Assembly (NCBI RefSeq): GCF_004803895.1
Contig: NZ_CP021978.1
Coordinates: 8,060,001 to 8,124,000 of the forward strand
Length of the DNA: 64,000 nt
Reading direction: 5' to 3'
From: Streptomyces hawaiiensis
GTDB lineage: Bacteria > Actinomycetota > Actinomycetes > Streptomycetales > Streptomycetaceae
Part shown: one piece after another, positions 34,836 through 43,375 of the stretch
Numbering within the stretch: position 1 is the stretch's first letter
Layout of the letters: each line of letters opens with the position of its first letter
The notes under the pieces: model-generated
What the model saw: only the letters and a program-made list of their open reading frames with translations
What the model was told of the DNA's origin: nothing
Databases searched by the model: none
Translations under genes and position numbers: made by a program

Positions 34836-37500
34836 TGTCGCCAACTCGGCCTGGACCGAGCCCGCTTGGCGGCACGATCCCGTGCTCGGCGCCACCCCGT
34901 CGGCGCCTCCGCACGATCGACGCCCCGCCTTCCCTGCTGACTTCCTCCTGCATCATCGGTTCGTCGCCCAGGCGGCCCGCACCCCGGACGCCGTCGCCGT
35001 CGTCGCCCATGACCGGTCGCTCAGCTACGCCGAGCTGGCCGCCGAGTCCGCCCGCCTCGCCCGCCGTCTCGCGGACGGCGGCACGGGCCCGGGCGCGGTC
35101 GTCGGCGTCCTGATGGAGAAGGGCTGGGAGCAGGTCGCCGGCTGCCTGGGCGTGCTGCGCAGTGGGGCCGCCTATGTGCCGGTCGACCCCGGCTGGCCCG
35201 CCAAGCGCGTCGCGGGCGTGCTCGAAGCGGCGGGCATCGGCACCGTCCTGACGCAGCCGCGGCTGCGCGGCACCATCGAATGGCCCGAGGGCGTCGAGGT
35301 CCTGGACGTCGACGTGCCACCGTCGGACGCCCCGCACTGCGAGGCCCCGGACGTCGCGGTCGGGCCCGAAGACCTCGCGTACGTGATCTACACGTCCGGT
35401 TCCACGGGTGTGCCCAAGGGCGTGATGATCGAGCACGGACCGGCCGTCAACACCGTCCTCGACGTGAACGATGAGCTGTCGCTCATCCCCGAGGACCGGG
35501 TCTTGGCCTTGTCGGCGCTCAACTTCGACCTGTCCGTGTACGACATGTTCGGCCCGCTGTCGGTCGGCGGCGCGGTCGTGCTGCCCGCGCCCGCCGACCA
35601 ACGGGAGCCAGGCAACTGGCTGGCCGTGATGGCCGATGCGCGCGTCACGGTGTGGAACAGCGTGCCCGCCCTGATGGCGATGCTGTGCGAGCACCTGGCG
35701 TCCGAGCGGGAAGGCTCCAGGGCTGGCCTGCCGCCGCTGCGCGCCGTCCTGATGAGCGGCGACTGGATTCCGGTGGCGCTGCCCGGTGAGATCTGGCGGT
35801 ACTTCCCGGACGCCGCCCAGTGGAGTCTCGGGGGCGCGACCGAGGCGTCCATCTGGTCGATCTGGCATCGCATCACCTCCTCCGACGCGTCCCTGAGCTC
35901 GGTGCCCTACGGCACGTCGATGTGCAACCAGCGGGTCTATGTCGTCGACCAGCTGCTGCGGCCGCGCCCGCAGTGGGTGCCGGGGGAGATCTGCATCGCC
36001 GGCGCGGGGCTCGCCCGTGGGTATCTGGGCGCCCCGGAGCTCACCGCGAAGAGCTTCGTCGTCTCCCCGTCGACCGGCGAGCGCGTGTACCGCACGGGTG
36101 ACTGGGGCCGGCTGCTGCCCAGTGGCGAGATCGAGTTTCTCGGCCGCGAGGACATGCAGGTCAAGGTGGGTGGCTACCGCATCGAACTGGGCGATGTGGA
36201 GGCCGCGCTGCTGACCTGCCCCGGCGTCGCGGGGGCCGTCGTCGCCGCGCAGGGCACGCGGGGCCGGACGAGGCTGAGCGCACACGTCCTGCTCGACCCG
36301 GATGCCGGGCACTCCGGGGCCGACATCAAGCGGATGGCCGCCGAGGTCCTGCCCCGGTACATGGTCCCCGCAGTGGTCACCGTCCGGGACTCCTTCCCGC
36401 TCACAAGCAACGGCAAGGTGGACCGGGGGGCTCTCGCCCGGCTGCAGGACGAGGAGGCCGAGGCCGAGGCGATCACGCTGCCGGTCACCTCCGAGGAAGA
36501 GCTGCTGCTCTCCGTCTGGAGCACGTTCTTCGACACGCCCGCGCTGTCCGTTCTGGACAACTTCTTCGAGCTGGGAGGCGATTCGCTGCAGGCCGTGCGC
36601 CTGATGTCGGTCCTTCGGCAGGAGACGGGGGCCGAGCTGCCCGTGTCGGCCCTCTTCGCGGCGCCGACCATCCGGGACCTGGCGCGGGAGCTGACCCGGG
36701 CGCACGGATCCGCGCCGCGCTCGCCCCTGGTGCCCGTGCGCACCGAGGGCACGGCCGTTCCGCTGGTCTTCATCCACCCCATCGGCGGCGACGTCCTGTG
36801 CTACTCGGAGCTTGCCCGCAAGCTCGGGGACGGCCAGCCGTTCTACGCCGTGCAGGCGTACAGCGCCCAGGACGACGCCGCGTCCGGAGCCGGCCTGGAG
36901 GAGATGGCCGCCGCCTACGCCAAGGCCATCACGCGGGGCGTGCCCGGGGAGCGGTTCCGGCTCGGCGGCTGGTCGATGGGCGGACTCCTGGCCATCGAGA
37001 CGGCCCGCGAACTGACCGCACTCGGCCGCACGGTCGACTGGGTGGCGGCCGTCGACATCATCGAGACGCCGACGGGGCTGCAGCGCGCAGCGCTCACCGA
37101 GAGTGAGCTGCTCACCTGGCTGGGCCGGGACCTGGCGGGCCTCACGGCCCGCCCCTGGCAGCCTGAGGCCGCCATCGCCTCGCCGGCCGACCTCTTCACC
37201 TCCCTCGGTACGCAGGGGATACTCCCCGGCGACCTGGGCCTGTTCGACTTCCGGGAGATCTACGACCGCTTTGCCCGCAACGCCCGGGCGCTGTACGGCT
37301 ACCGGCCGACCGCTTTCCCTGGCCCCGTCCACTTCCTGCAGGCGAAGTCCGGCGCGGGTACCGACGCTGTCGATGCCTGGCGCGCCCTGTGCAAGGGCCG
37401 CTTCGAGAGGGTCTCCGTGCCGGGCGACCACTACACGGTGCTCAAGGCCCCGCATGTCGACACCGTGGTCGAGGCGCTGACGGAGATCCTGAGCGGGTAG
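34819..37500 (+). CDS. NRPS protein A-PCP-TE, cysteine-activating
   Basis: 893 aa. The adenylation domain (~30-520) has YTSGSTGVPKGV, GEICIAG, YRTGDWGR, NGKVDRGAL. The specificity pocket can be read: NFDLSVYDMFG gives Asp-Leu-Tyr, VWNSVPAL gives Asn, VLMSGDWIP gives Leu-Ser, SLGGATEASIWS gives Leu-Ile-Trp; with the invariant Lys this is DLYNLSLIWK, the cysteine code. PCP Ser ~587 (LGGDSLQAV). TE with GWSMGGLL (~Ser719) and the final His in GDHYTVLK. The GTG at 34819 follows AAAGG by seven bases and overlaps the PKS stop by 17. With the Cy domain just upstream it should attach cysteine to the polyketide; the TE releases the product. Confidence 0.95.
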   Translation: MNSVVDVANSAWTEPAWRHDPVLGATPSAPPHDRRPAFPADFLLHHRFVAQAARTPDAVAVVAHDRSLSYAELAAESARLARRLADGGTGPGAVVGVLMEKGWEQVAGCLGVLRSGAAYVPVDPGWPAKRVAGVLEAAGIGTVLTQPRLRGTIEWPEGVEVLDVDVPPSDAPHCEAPDVAVGPEDLAYVIYTSGSTGVPKGVMIEHGPAVNTVLDVNDELSLIPEDRVLALSALNFDLSVYDMFGPLSVGGAVVLPAPADQREPGNWLAVMADARVTVWNSVPALMAMLCEHLASEREGSRAGLPPLRAVLMSGDWIPVALPGEIWRYFPDAAQWSLGGATEASIWSIWHRITSSDASLSSVPYGTSMCNQRVYVVDQLLRPRPQWVPGEICIAGAGLARGYLGAPELTAKSFVVSPSTGERVYRTGDWGRLLPSGEIEFLGREDMQVKVGGYRIELGDVEAALLTCPGVAGAVVAAQGTRGRTRLSAHVLLDPDAGHSGADIKRMAAEVLPRYMVPAVVTVRDSFPLTSNGKVDRGALARLQDEEAEAEAITLPVTSEEELLLSVWSTFFDTPALSVLDNFFELGGDSLQAVRLMSVLRQETGAELPVSALFAAPTIRDLARELTRAHGSAPRSPLVPVRTEGTAVPLVFIHPIGGDVLCYSELARKLGDGQPFYAVQAYSAQDDAASGAGLEEMAAAYAKAITRGVPGERFRLGGWSMGGLLAIETARELTALGRTVDWVAAVDIIETPTGLQRAALTESELLTWLGRDLAGLTARPWQPEAAIASPADLFTSLGTQGILPGDLGLFDFREIYDRFARNARALYGYRPTAFPGPVHFLQAKSGAGTDAVDAWRALCKGRFERVSVPGDHYTVLKAPHVDTVVEALTEILSG

Positions 37501-37550
37501 AACGGGAAGTCTGGTAGGGGCAGCGTGCTCCGAGTGCAGCTGAGGAACGA

Positions 37551-37796
37551 TCACTCGCCCATCGGAGAAAGATCGCGCGGGTGGTAGCCGCGCTCGGTGC
37601 GGTGGTAGTCGAAGAAGATCGCCGTGATCGGATCGGCGTCCGCGGAGAGGGTCTTGGGCAGGATGCGGTTCGAGGGGGCGACGTTGCCGTTCTCGTCGAA
37701 GGGGACCTCTTGGGACCCGCGCGCGAAGATGCCGCTCTCGGCGTCGATCCAGCGCTGCCGGCTGAGGTAGTCCACGACCTTCTGGCGCTGCTCCAC
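37551..37796 (-). CDS. Small protein of unknown function, possibly truncated
   Basis: 81 aa, with strong G/C bias at third codon positions, so probably real coding sequence. It reads VVDYLSRQRWIDAESGIFAR, GSQEVPFDENGNVAPSNRIL, then ITAIFFDYHRTERGYHPRDL. I recognise no family. The GTG at 37796 has AAGGAG only one base before it, and an in-frame stop lies just upstream, so it may be the surviving C-terminal part of a longer gene. It faces the NRPS gene's end and lies in the decayed strip that borders the cluster. Confidence 0.45.
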   Translation of the reverse strand: MEQRQKVVDYLSRQRWIDAESGIFARGSQEVPFDENGNVAPSNRILPKTLSADADPITAIFFDYHRTERGYHPRDLSPMGE

Positions 37797-37939
37797 ACTC
37801 CTTCACCAACAACCCCATCCCACGAACCAACGAAGCGGAACCCACGGTTGCTGACCTCCACGACCGCGATGCTGACGGTTTGCTGACCGCCAGAGGGCCG
37901 GAACATCGCTGACCTGCGCCAAGACGCGCAGGACTCGCT

Positions 37940-38104
37940 ATGTTCTGGAACTGGATCGGACGGTCGCAGGGGGAGATCGAGCAGGCCCGGCGGGACTGGA
38001 TGGAGGGGACACGGTTCGGGGAGGTGAAGGGGTACGACGGCGCTGCGCTGCCTGCTCCCGAGCTGTCGCCGGTGCCGCTGAAGCCGCGAGGACGGGTGCG
38101 CTGA
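37940..38104 (+). pseudogene. Pirin C-terminal remnant
   Basis: 54 codons reading MFWNWIGRSQGEIEQARRDW, RFGEVKGYDG and PAPELSPVPLKPRGRVR, the typical end of a pirin-family cupin protein. The metal-binding N-terminal cupin is absent. It marks the right edge of the biosynthetic region as the KAS III and integrase pieces mark the left. Confidence 0.62.
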
Positions 38105-38261
38105 CCTGCAGGAATGAGTGAAATCGGGCATTCGGCATGCCCCGTGCTAGCGTTGGCTGTTTGCTGTGTCGCTGTGTCGGTGCTCCGTTCGGAGTCCCTG
38201 ACCGGTGACCGCGTCCCCGCCGCGCCTTCCTCGGTACGGTTCCTTCGGAGGAAGGCTTTCT

Positions 38262-39683
38262 GTGAGCCAATCAGTACGTGGCGATGCCCTGCGGCAGGAC
38301 TGTGTGCCCGAGGCGTCGGGCGCCGCTTCGGAGCCGCCCACGGTGGCGTCCTTCGCGCGGCTGGGGTTGCCGGCCGAGGTTTTGCGGACACTCGACGAGC
38401 ACGGTGTGACCGTGCCCTTTCCCATCCAGGCGGCGGCGCTGCCGCACGCGCTCGTGGGACGGGACGTCCTGGGCCGGGGCCGCACGGGATCCGGCAAGAC
38501 GCTCGCCTTCGGCCTGGGGATGCTCGCCCGGACGGCCGGGCAGCGCGCGCAGCCCAAAGAGCCGCTGGCGCTCGTTCTGGTGCCCACCAGGGAGCTGGCG
38601 CAGCAGGTCGGTGCGGCGCTCACGCCGTACGCCGAGGCGCTGCGGCTGCGGCTCGCGACCGTGGTGGGCGGAGTGTCCATCGGACGGCAGACCTCCGTAC
38701 TGCGGGAGGGCGCCGAGATCGTCGTCGCCACGCCCGGCCGGCTCCACGACCTCGTCGAGCGCAAGGGCTGCCGACTGGGGCGGGTGCGCATCGTGGTCCT
38801 GGACGAGGCCGACCAGATGTGTGACATGGGGTTCCTGCCGCAGGTCACCGAGATCTTGGACCAGGTGCGTTCCGACGGGCAGCGGATGCTGTTCTCCGCC
38901 ACCCTCGACCGCGACGTCGACCAGCTGGTGCAGCGCTACCTCCGCGACCCCGCCGTCCACTCCGTGGACCCCTCGTCCAGCGCGGTCCCCGCGATCGAGC
39001 ACCACGTCTTCGTCGTCCACGGTCCGGACCGGTACGCCGTGACCACGGAGATCGCCGCCCGGGACGGCCGCGTCCTGCTGTTCCTGGACACCAAGCACGG
39101 CGTCGACCAGCTCACGCGGCATCTGCGGGCCAGCGGTGTGGCCGCCGCCGCCCTGCACAGTGGGAAGTCCCAGCCGCAGCGCACCCGGACCCTGGCCCAG
39201 TTCCGAAACGGGCAGGTCACCTCGCTGGTGGCGACGAACGTCGCCGCACGCGGCCTGCACATCGACGACCTCGACCTCGTGGTTAACGTCGACCCGGCCA
39301 CCGACCCGAAGGACTATCTGCACCGCGCGGGCCGCACGGCTCGGGCCGGCCGCTCCGGCACCGTCGTGACCCTCGTCCTGTCGGGACAGCGCCGCGAGAC
39401 GAGCCAGGTCATGGCGGACGCCGACGTCGCTCCCAAGGTCACCAAAGTGCGCTCCGGCGAGGCGGAGCTGAGCCGGATCACCGGCGCCAAGGCACCCTCC
39501 GGCAAGCCTCTCGACGGCGGGTCGGCCGTATCGCGCCCCAAGAACCACAACGCCCCGTTCCGCGGCCTGGGCAGTGCCAAGGAAGCGACGAGCGGCTCCG
39601 GTGGCAGGCCGTCCCGCAAGAGCAGCGAGGCCCGCAAGCTCGCCGAGGCCCGCAAGGCGGCCCGGGTCCGGCGCGGCGGCTGA
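38262..39683 (+). CDS. DEAD-box RNA helicase
   Basis: An ATP-dependent RNA helicase of ~473 aa. Motifs in order: Q motif (ASFARLGL, PFPIQAAALPHAL), I RTGSGKT, Ia PTRELAQQ, Ib TPGRLHDLV, II VLDEADQM, III FSATLD, IV LLFLDTK, V TNVAARGLHID, VI HRAGRTARAG, then a basic Gly/Ser/Lys tail that could bind RNA. GTG 38262 has GAAGG six bases upstream; the frame is open further up but without a ribosome site. RhlE/CsdA-like; a role in RNA folding or turnover, especially under cold stress, is the family norm. Housekeeping rather than cluster-related. Confidence 0.93.
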   Translation: MSQSVRGDALRQDCVPEASGAASEPPTVASFARLGLPAEVLRTLDEHGVTVPFPIQAAALPHALVGRDVLGRGRTGSGKTLAFGLGMLARTAGQRAQPKEPLALVLVPTRELAQQVGAALTPYAEALRLRLATVVGGVSIGRQTSVLREGAEIVVATPGRLHDLVERKGCRLGRVRIVVLDEADQMCDMGFLPQVTEILDQVRSDGQRMLFSATLDRDVDQLVQRYLRDPAVHSVDPSSSAVPAIEHHVFVVHGPDRYAVTTEIAARDGRVLLFLDTKHGVDQLTRHLRASGVAAAALHSGKSQPQRTRTLAQFRNGQVTSLVATNVAARGLHIDDLDLVVNVDPATDPKDYLHRAGRTARAGRSGTVVTLVLSGQRRETSQVMADADVAPKVTKVRSGEAELSRITGAKAPSGKPLDGGSAVSRPKNHNAPFRGLGSAKEATSGSGGRPSRKSSEARKLAEARKAARVRRGG

Positions 39684-39746
39684 GCCCGGCTTCCGGACTC
39701 AGAGGGTCCGGGAAGAGGATGGTCTCCACCATCCGATACCGGGCTC
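39682..39746. terminator. Branched terminator between convergent genes
   Basis: An outer stem GAGCCCGG/CCGGGCTC (39682-39689 with 39739-39746) encloses two hairpins: CCGGAC/GTCCGG (39693-39711) and GGATGGT/ACCATCC (39717-39734, 4-base loop). It can fold on either strand and separates the helicase from the convergent hydrolase gene. Confidence 0.6.
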
Positions 39747-39838
39747 GGCGACCGTGAGGTCCGCTCCAACGGCATCTTGAGCGTCGCGTCGTCGGTGGTG
39801 GAGCGGGCGAGGCACGCCAGGTAGTCCGCGCCGCACGC

Positions 39839-40708
39839 TCAGGACTCGAGGAATTCAAGCGCCGTGGTCACGAACCCATCGTGGTACTGGAGGATCCCTC
39901 CGTGCCCCGCATCGGGGTAGAGGGGGACCAGTTCGCTCTGGGGCAGGCGTGCGGCCAGGTCGAGTGTGTTCTGGCTGGGCACCATCCGGTCGCTCTCACC
40001 GTTTGCCGCGAGGACGGGTTGGCGAATTCCGGACAGGTTTGAGGATGCCTGGCGGCCCCACCCGTTGATGGCTTTCAGCTGGGCGCGGAACGACGGCAGC
40101 GAGATGTCTTTGTCTCGGTGGTCCGTGCGCTCCTTCAGCCGTCGCAGAAAGGCGCGCCCTGCCGGCCGTCCGCCCGCGGTCTCGGTGAAGAAGAGGGAGA
40201 GTTTCGGGTCCTTGCGGGTCAGGGTGCCTTTGACCGTGGCCCGGACGGTGAGAGCCGGGACCCTGTCGATGCCGTGGCCGCCGGCGGGGCCCGTCCCCGC
40301 GAGGATGACCTTGCGGACAAGGCGCGGCTCCTCTGCTGCGACGACCTGTGCGATGAAGCCGCCCATGGACAGGCCGAGCAAGTCGACCCGGTGGCAGCCA
40401 AGGGCGCGGATGAACCGCACGGCGTCGTGAGCCGTGGCCTCGATCGTGTCCGGCGTGGTGCCGTCCGACCGGCCCACCCCGCGGTTGTCGAAGGTGATCA
40501 CCCGGCGTCGTGCGGCGAGTCCGTCTACGACGCGCGGATCCCAGTTGTCCAGGTTCTCGGCCAGGTGAATCAGGAGGATCAGCGGCACCCCCTCCTCGGG
40601 GCCGAGCTCCCGATAGACGAAGTCCGCGCCATCGACGGACACGGACCGGGTCGGCGCGTTCTTGTACGGCGATCGCGAGGAGGACGGGGAATTGCGTGGA
40701 GCGCTCAT
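39839..40708 (-). CDS. Alpha/beta hydrolase
   Basis: 289 aa. The fold is clear: VPLILLIHLAENLDNWDPRV (oxyanion region), RRVITFDNRGVGRSDG, the nucleophile GLSMGGFIAQ, a likely acid in NGESDRMVPS, and His in YPDAGHGGILQYH. Substrate unknown. ATG 40708 has AAGGA seven bases upstream; TTG 40714 is possible. It is the second gene of an operon, 27 bases after the MDR oxidoreductase, and very probably under the TetR regulator that flanks the pair. Confidence 0.87.
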   Translation of the reverse strand: MSAPRNSPSSSRSPYKNAPTRSVSVDGADFVYRELGPEEGVPLILLIHLAENLDNWDPRVVDGLAARRRVITFDNRGVGRSDGTTPDTIEATAHDAVRFIRALGCHRVDLLGLSMGGFIAQVVAAEEPRLVRKVILAGTGPAGGHGIDRVPALTVRATVKGTLTRKDPKLSLFFTETAGGRPAGRAFLRRLKERTDHRDKDISLPSFRAQLKAINGWGRQASSNLSGIRQPVLAANGESDRMVPSQNTLDLAARLPQSELVPLYPDAGHGGILQYHDGFVTTALEFLES

Positions 40709-40735
40709 GTCCAAGTCCTTCCGGCAGTGGGTCCC

Positions 40736-41740
40736 TCACGTCATCCGGACGACGACCTTGCCGGCCTTCGCGCGCCCTGCCTCGACGTACTCCAGCGCTT
40801 CTCGGGTCGCATCGAAAGGGAAGACGGTGTCGACGACGGGGCGGATCGTGCCGGCGTCGACGAGCGGTGTGAGTTCGCGCAGCTGGTCCCCGCCGGCCTT
40901 CATGAACAGGAATGAGTACGTCACCCGGCGGCGTCGGGCGCGTCGTCGGATCCGGAAGCTCAGCGCGCTCATCACCAGCCGGACGACCGGATTCGCTCCC
41001 AGTTCCCTGCCGAAAGCGGCGTCCGGGGGACCCGCGACACTGATGACTTCTCCGCCGGGCTTGAGCACGTCCAGGGACTTGCTGAGCGTCTCGCCGCCGA
41101 GCGAGTCCAGGACGAGGTCGTAGTCGTGCAGGACTGTCTCGAACGCCTGCTTCCTGTAGTCGACGACGACGTCCGCGCCCAGGCTCTTCACCAGGTCGAC
41201 GTTGGCCGTGCTCGTGGTCGTCGCCACGTGCGCCCCCAGGTGCTTCGCCAGCTGGATGGCGATGGTGCCCAGGCCGCCGGAGCCCGCGTGGATGAGGACC
41301 TTCTGGCCGGGCTGAAGGTGGGCCCGCTCGACCAGTACCTGCCAAGAAGTCAGGGCGACCAGGGGGAGCGACGCGGCTTCCTCCATGGTCAGCGTGGACG
41401 GCTTGATCGCCACGTCGTCCTGGTGCACCGCGATGAGTTCGGCGAACGTGCCGATACGGTCCTTGTCCGGCCGGGCGTAGACCTCATCGCCCACCGCGAA
41501 CCGCGTAACGGCCCTGCCCACCGCGATCACCACCCCGGCCAGGTCGTTGCCCAGGATGAACGGGACCTTGTAGGGCAGGATCGTCTTCATCTCCCCGTCC
41601 CGGATCATGCGGTCGAGCGGGTTGATGCTCGCGGCCCGGACCCGGATCAGCACGTCGTTCGCGCCTACTTCCGGGTCCGGCACCTCACCGGCCCGGAGGC
41701 GGGCCTCGCGGCCGTAGCGCTCGACCAGGAAGGCCCTCAT
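40736..41740 (-). CDS. NADPH-dependent MDR oxidoreductase (quinone reductase-like)
   Basis: 334 aa, zinc-free medium-chain dehydrogenase/reductase. GroES-like front (INPLDRMIRDG, PFILGNDLAGVV), Rossmann loop VLIHAGSGGLGTIAIQLA, then LGADVVVDYRKQ. The structural-zinc cysteines of true alcohol dehydrogenases are absent. Relatives reduce quinones or enones in stress responses. It is first in a two-gene operon with a hydrolase; the upstream region (41741-42004) carries a palindrome that matches one in front of the tetR gene. Confidence 0.9.
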   Translation of the reverse strand: MRAFLVERYGREARLRAGEVPDPEVGANDVLIRVRAASINPLDRMIRDGEMKTILPYKVPFILGNDLAGVVIAVGRAVTRFAVGDEVYARPDKDRIGTFAELIAVHQDDVAIKPSTLTMEEAASLPLVALTSWQVLVERAHLQPGQKVLIHAGSGGLGTIAIQLAKHLGAHVATTTSTANVDLVKSLGADVVVDYRKQAFETVLHDYDLVLDSLGGETLSKSLDVLKPGGEVISVAGPPDAAFGRELGANPVVRLVMSALSFRIRRRARRRRVTYSFLFMKAGGDQLRELTPLVDAGTIRPVVDTVFPFDATREALEYVEAGRAKAGKVVVRMT

Positions 41741-41923
41741 CGTCGTCTCCCTATCTCGTCCGCAAGCGGACGGGGGTGCCGTTCATCCCGGACTTCTCGG
41801 AGAAGTGGGCACCGATTAGCGGCGGTATGCGCAATTTTTTGCGCAACAGGTGTTCGTCAGAGGTGGGGCGCTTGGCCCGGACAGTGGGTGGGGGGCCTGG
41901 ATGCCCTCACCGGCGCGCATTAA

Positions 41924-41937
41924 ATTACGTTCGTAAT
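41924..41937. promoter_or_regulatory. TetR operator upstream of the MDR-hydrolase operon
   Basis: ATTACG-TT-CGTAAT, a perfect dyad, 184 bases before the MDR start. Its half-site CGTAAT recurs in the palindrome upstream of the TetR gene. It stands out as AT-rich in GC-rich DNA. Confidence 0.6.
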
Positions 41938-42004
41938 GCTATGCACCTGTGCCGGTGTGCCGCAACCCGGCCGGGCAGTCACCCGGACGCGCGTTAGCCG
42001 CCCC

Positions 42005-42577
42005 TCAGTGCAGGAACGTGAGGGCGTTCTCGATGCCCCGCTCGAGGACCTCATCGGAGAACTTCGGATCCGAGAGGGCGCGAGACAGCTGCATCGTCCC
42101 CACCAACAGGGTGTAGAGCCCGAGGGCCTCACCGCGTGCGGACTGCGGATCCTCAGGGGTCAGGCGGACGGCGATCTCGTTCAGAATGGCCCGCGCGCCG
42201 TCGGTGTAGGCCTGCTTCGTCGCGTCCTCGCAGCGGCCGACCTCGTCGAGCAGGGCGGCGGAGGGGCATCCGAGGCCGGGGTTGTCCCGGTGTGCGGGCG
42301 ACAGGTACTCGCGGACGAAGTCCTCGAGTCCCTCGCGGCCTGGTCGCAGCGTGCCGTACCGCTCGACCTGGGTGCGCAGTTCCTGTGCGACGACGTGCGA
42401 GACGAGGTCGTCCTTGGAGGTGAAGTGGGCGTAGAAGGCGCCGTTGGTGAGCCCGGCGTCCGACATCAGCGTGGAGATGCCGGAGCCGTCCAGCCCGTCC
42501 TGCTTGAACCGCCGGCCGGCCCGCTCGATGATCCGTTGCCGCGTCACCTGCTTGTGCTCCTTGGCGTAGCGCGCCAC
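42005..42577 (-). CDS. TetR-family repressor
   Basis: 190 aa. The N-terminal HTH is RQRIIERAGRRFKQDGLDGS then TLMSDAGLTNGAFYAHFTSK; the ligand-binding half includes GCPSAALLDEV, whose Cys is notable because related TetR proteins of this type often sense electrophiles or quinones. ATG 42577. Autoregulation is likely: a 28-base perfect palindrome lies 60 bases upstream, and a related dyad precedes the adjacent oxidoreductase operon on the same strand. Confidence 0.92.
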   Translation of the reverse strand: MARYAKEHKQVTRQRIIERAGRRFKQDGLDGSGISTLMSDAGLTNGAFYAHFTSKDDLVSHVVAQELRTQVERYGTLRPGREGLEDFVREYLSPAHRDNPGLGCPSAALLDEVGRCEDATKQAYTDGARAILNEIAVRLTPEDPQSARGEALGLYTLLVGTMQLSRALSDPKFSDEVLERGIENALTFLH

Positions 42578-42636
42578 CAGGGTTCCTCCGTTCGCTCCGC
42601 GGGGCCGTTGCCCGGCGTCCCAGCCTAGTCTGTGGT

Positions 42637-42664
42637 CTGCCGCACGTAATATTACGTGCGGCAG
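42637..42664. promoter_or_regulatory. 28-base perfect palindrome upstream of tetR
   Basis: The centre is CGCACGTAATATTACGTGCG (42641-42660), and the symmetry extends four more bases on each side. It is placed 60 bases before the TetR start, as an autoregulatory operator would be. Confidence 0.75.
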
Positions 42665-42798
42665 GTAATCGCTGATCGGTCTGTCACCGTCAGGGATGAG
42701 GCCGGCATGCCGTGGGTGCGGCCTTCCATGGCCATAGCCGGGGTGGTTGGGATCTCAGGGCTGTCTGGCCCGTGACCGCGACCGCGGGGGGCGATGGC

Positions 42799-43266
42799 TC
42801 ACGATCGCGGCCGGGCGCCCGTTCCCAGCCGGGCGGTGACCTCACGGGGAGCGAGGGCGGAGCGCTCCGCAGAGCACTCGACGACGACGCGGACCGGAGC
42901 GTCGCACTCGGTGTGGCGGACGTCCAGGAGAGGACCCTCGGGGCCGAGGGTGTATGTCTCGCCCCACTGGGCCAGCGCCATCAGTACGGGCCACAGGTCC
43001 CAGCCCTTGCGGGTCAGGCGGTATTCGTTGCGGGAGCGGCTGCCCGGCTCCTGATACGGGACGGTCTTCAGGATGCCGGCCGAGGTCAGTTTCCGAAGAC
43101 GGTCGCTGAGAACGGCCTCGGACAGGCCGATGTGGCGGTGGAAGTCGTCGAAGCGGCGGACGCCGTTGACGGCGTCACGCAGGATCAGCAACGTCCACTT
43201 CTCCCCGATCACATCGAGCGTGCGCTGGACGGGGCAGTTGTCGGTGCTCGCCTCAAGCCACTCCAT
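42799..43266 (-). CDS. HxlR-family winged-helix regulator
   Basis: 155 aa. HxlR signature: CPVQRTLDVIGEKWTLLILR, GVRRFDDFHRHIGLSEAVLS, DRLRKLTSAGILKTVPY, RNEYRLTRKG. The Cys near the N-terminus is the conserved HxlR cysteine, used by some members as a redox switch. Divergent from a hotdog thioesterase with 109 bases between the chosen starts, so that gene is the likely target. Confidence 0.9.
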   Translation of the reverse strand: MEWLEASTDNCPVQRTLDVIGEKWTLLILRDAVNGVRRFDDFHRHIGLSEAVLSDRLRKLTSAGILKTVPYQEPGSRSRNEYRLTRKGWDLWPVLMALAQWGETYTLGPEGPLLDVRHTECDAPVRVVVECSAERSALAPREVTARLGTGARPRS

Positions 43267-43296
43267 GCCGCCATCGTAAGGGACCTGCCTTCGCTA

Positions 43297-43326
43297 TTGA
43301 CAGTCAGGTGAGCGGAAGTCTAGCTT
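43297..43326 (+). promoter_or_regulatory. Sigma-70-type promoter with overlapping inverted repeat
   Basis: TTGACA (43297-43302), 18 bases, then TAGCTT (43321-43326). GTCAGG (43303) and CCTGAC (43329) form an inverted repeat across the spacer and -10 box, a plausible site for the divergent HxlR regulator. A start of transcription near 43333 favours the GTG start at 43376 for the next gene. Confidence 0.45.
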
Positions 43327-43375
43327 CGCCTGACGAAGTCAGATGGGGACAGTCAAGAGGGAAGGATGCCGGATC

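Noticed and set aside
31830..38391. Two minus-strand open frames of more than 1000 codons opposite the PKS and NRPS genes
   Set aside because: They are mirror frames produced by the third-position G/C bias of the plus-strand genes; they show no domain, and the plus strand has complete catalytic motifs.
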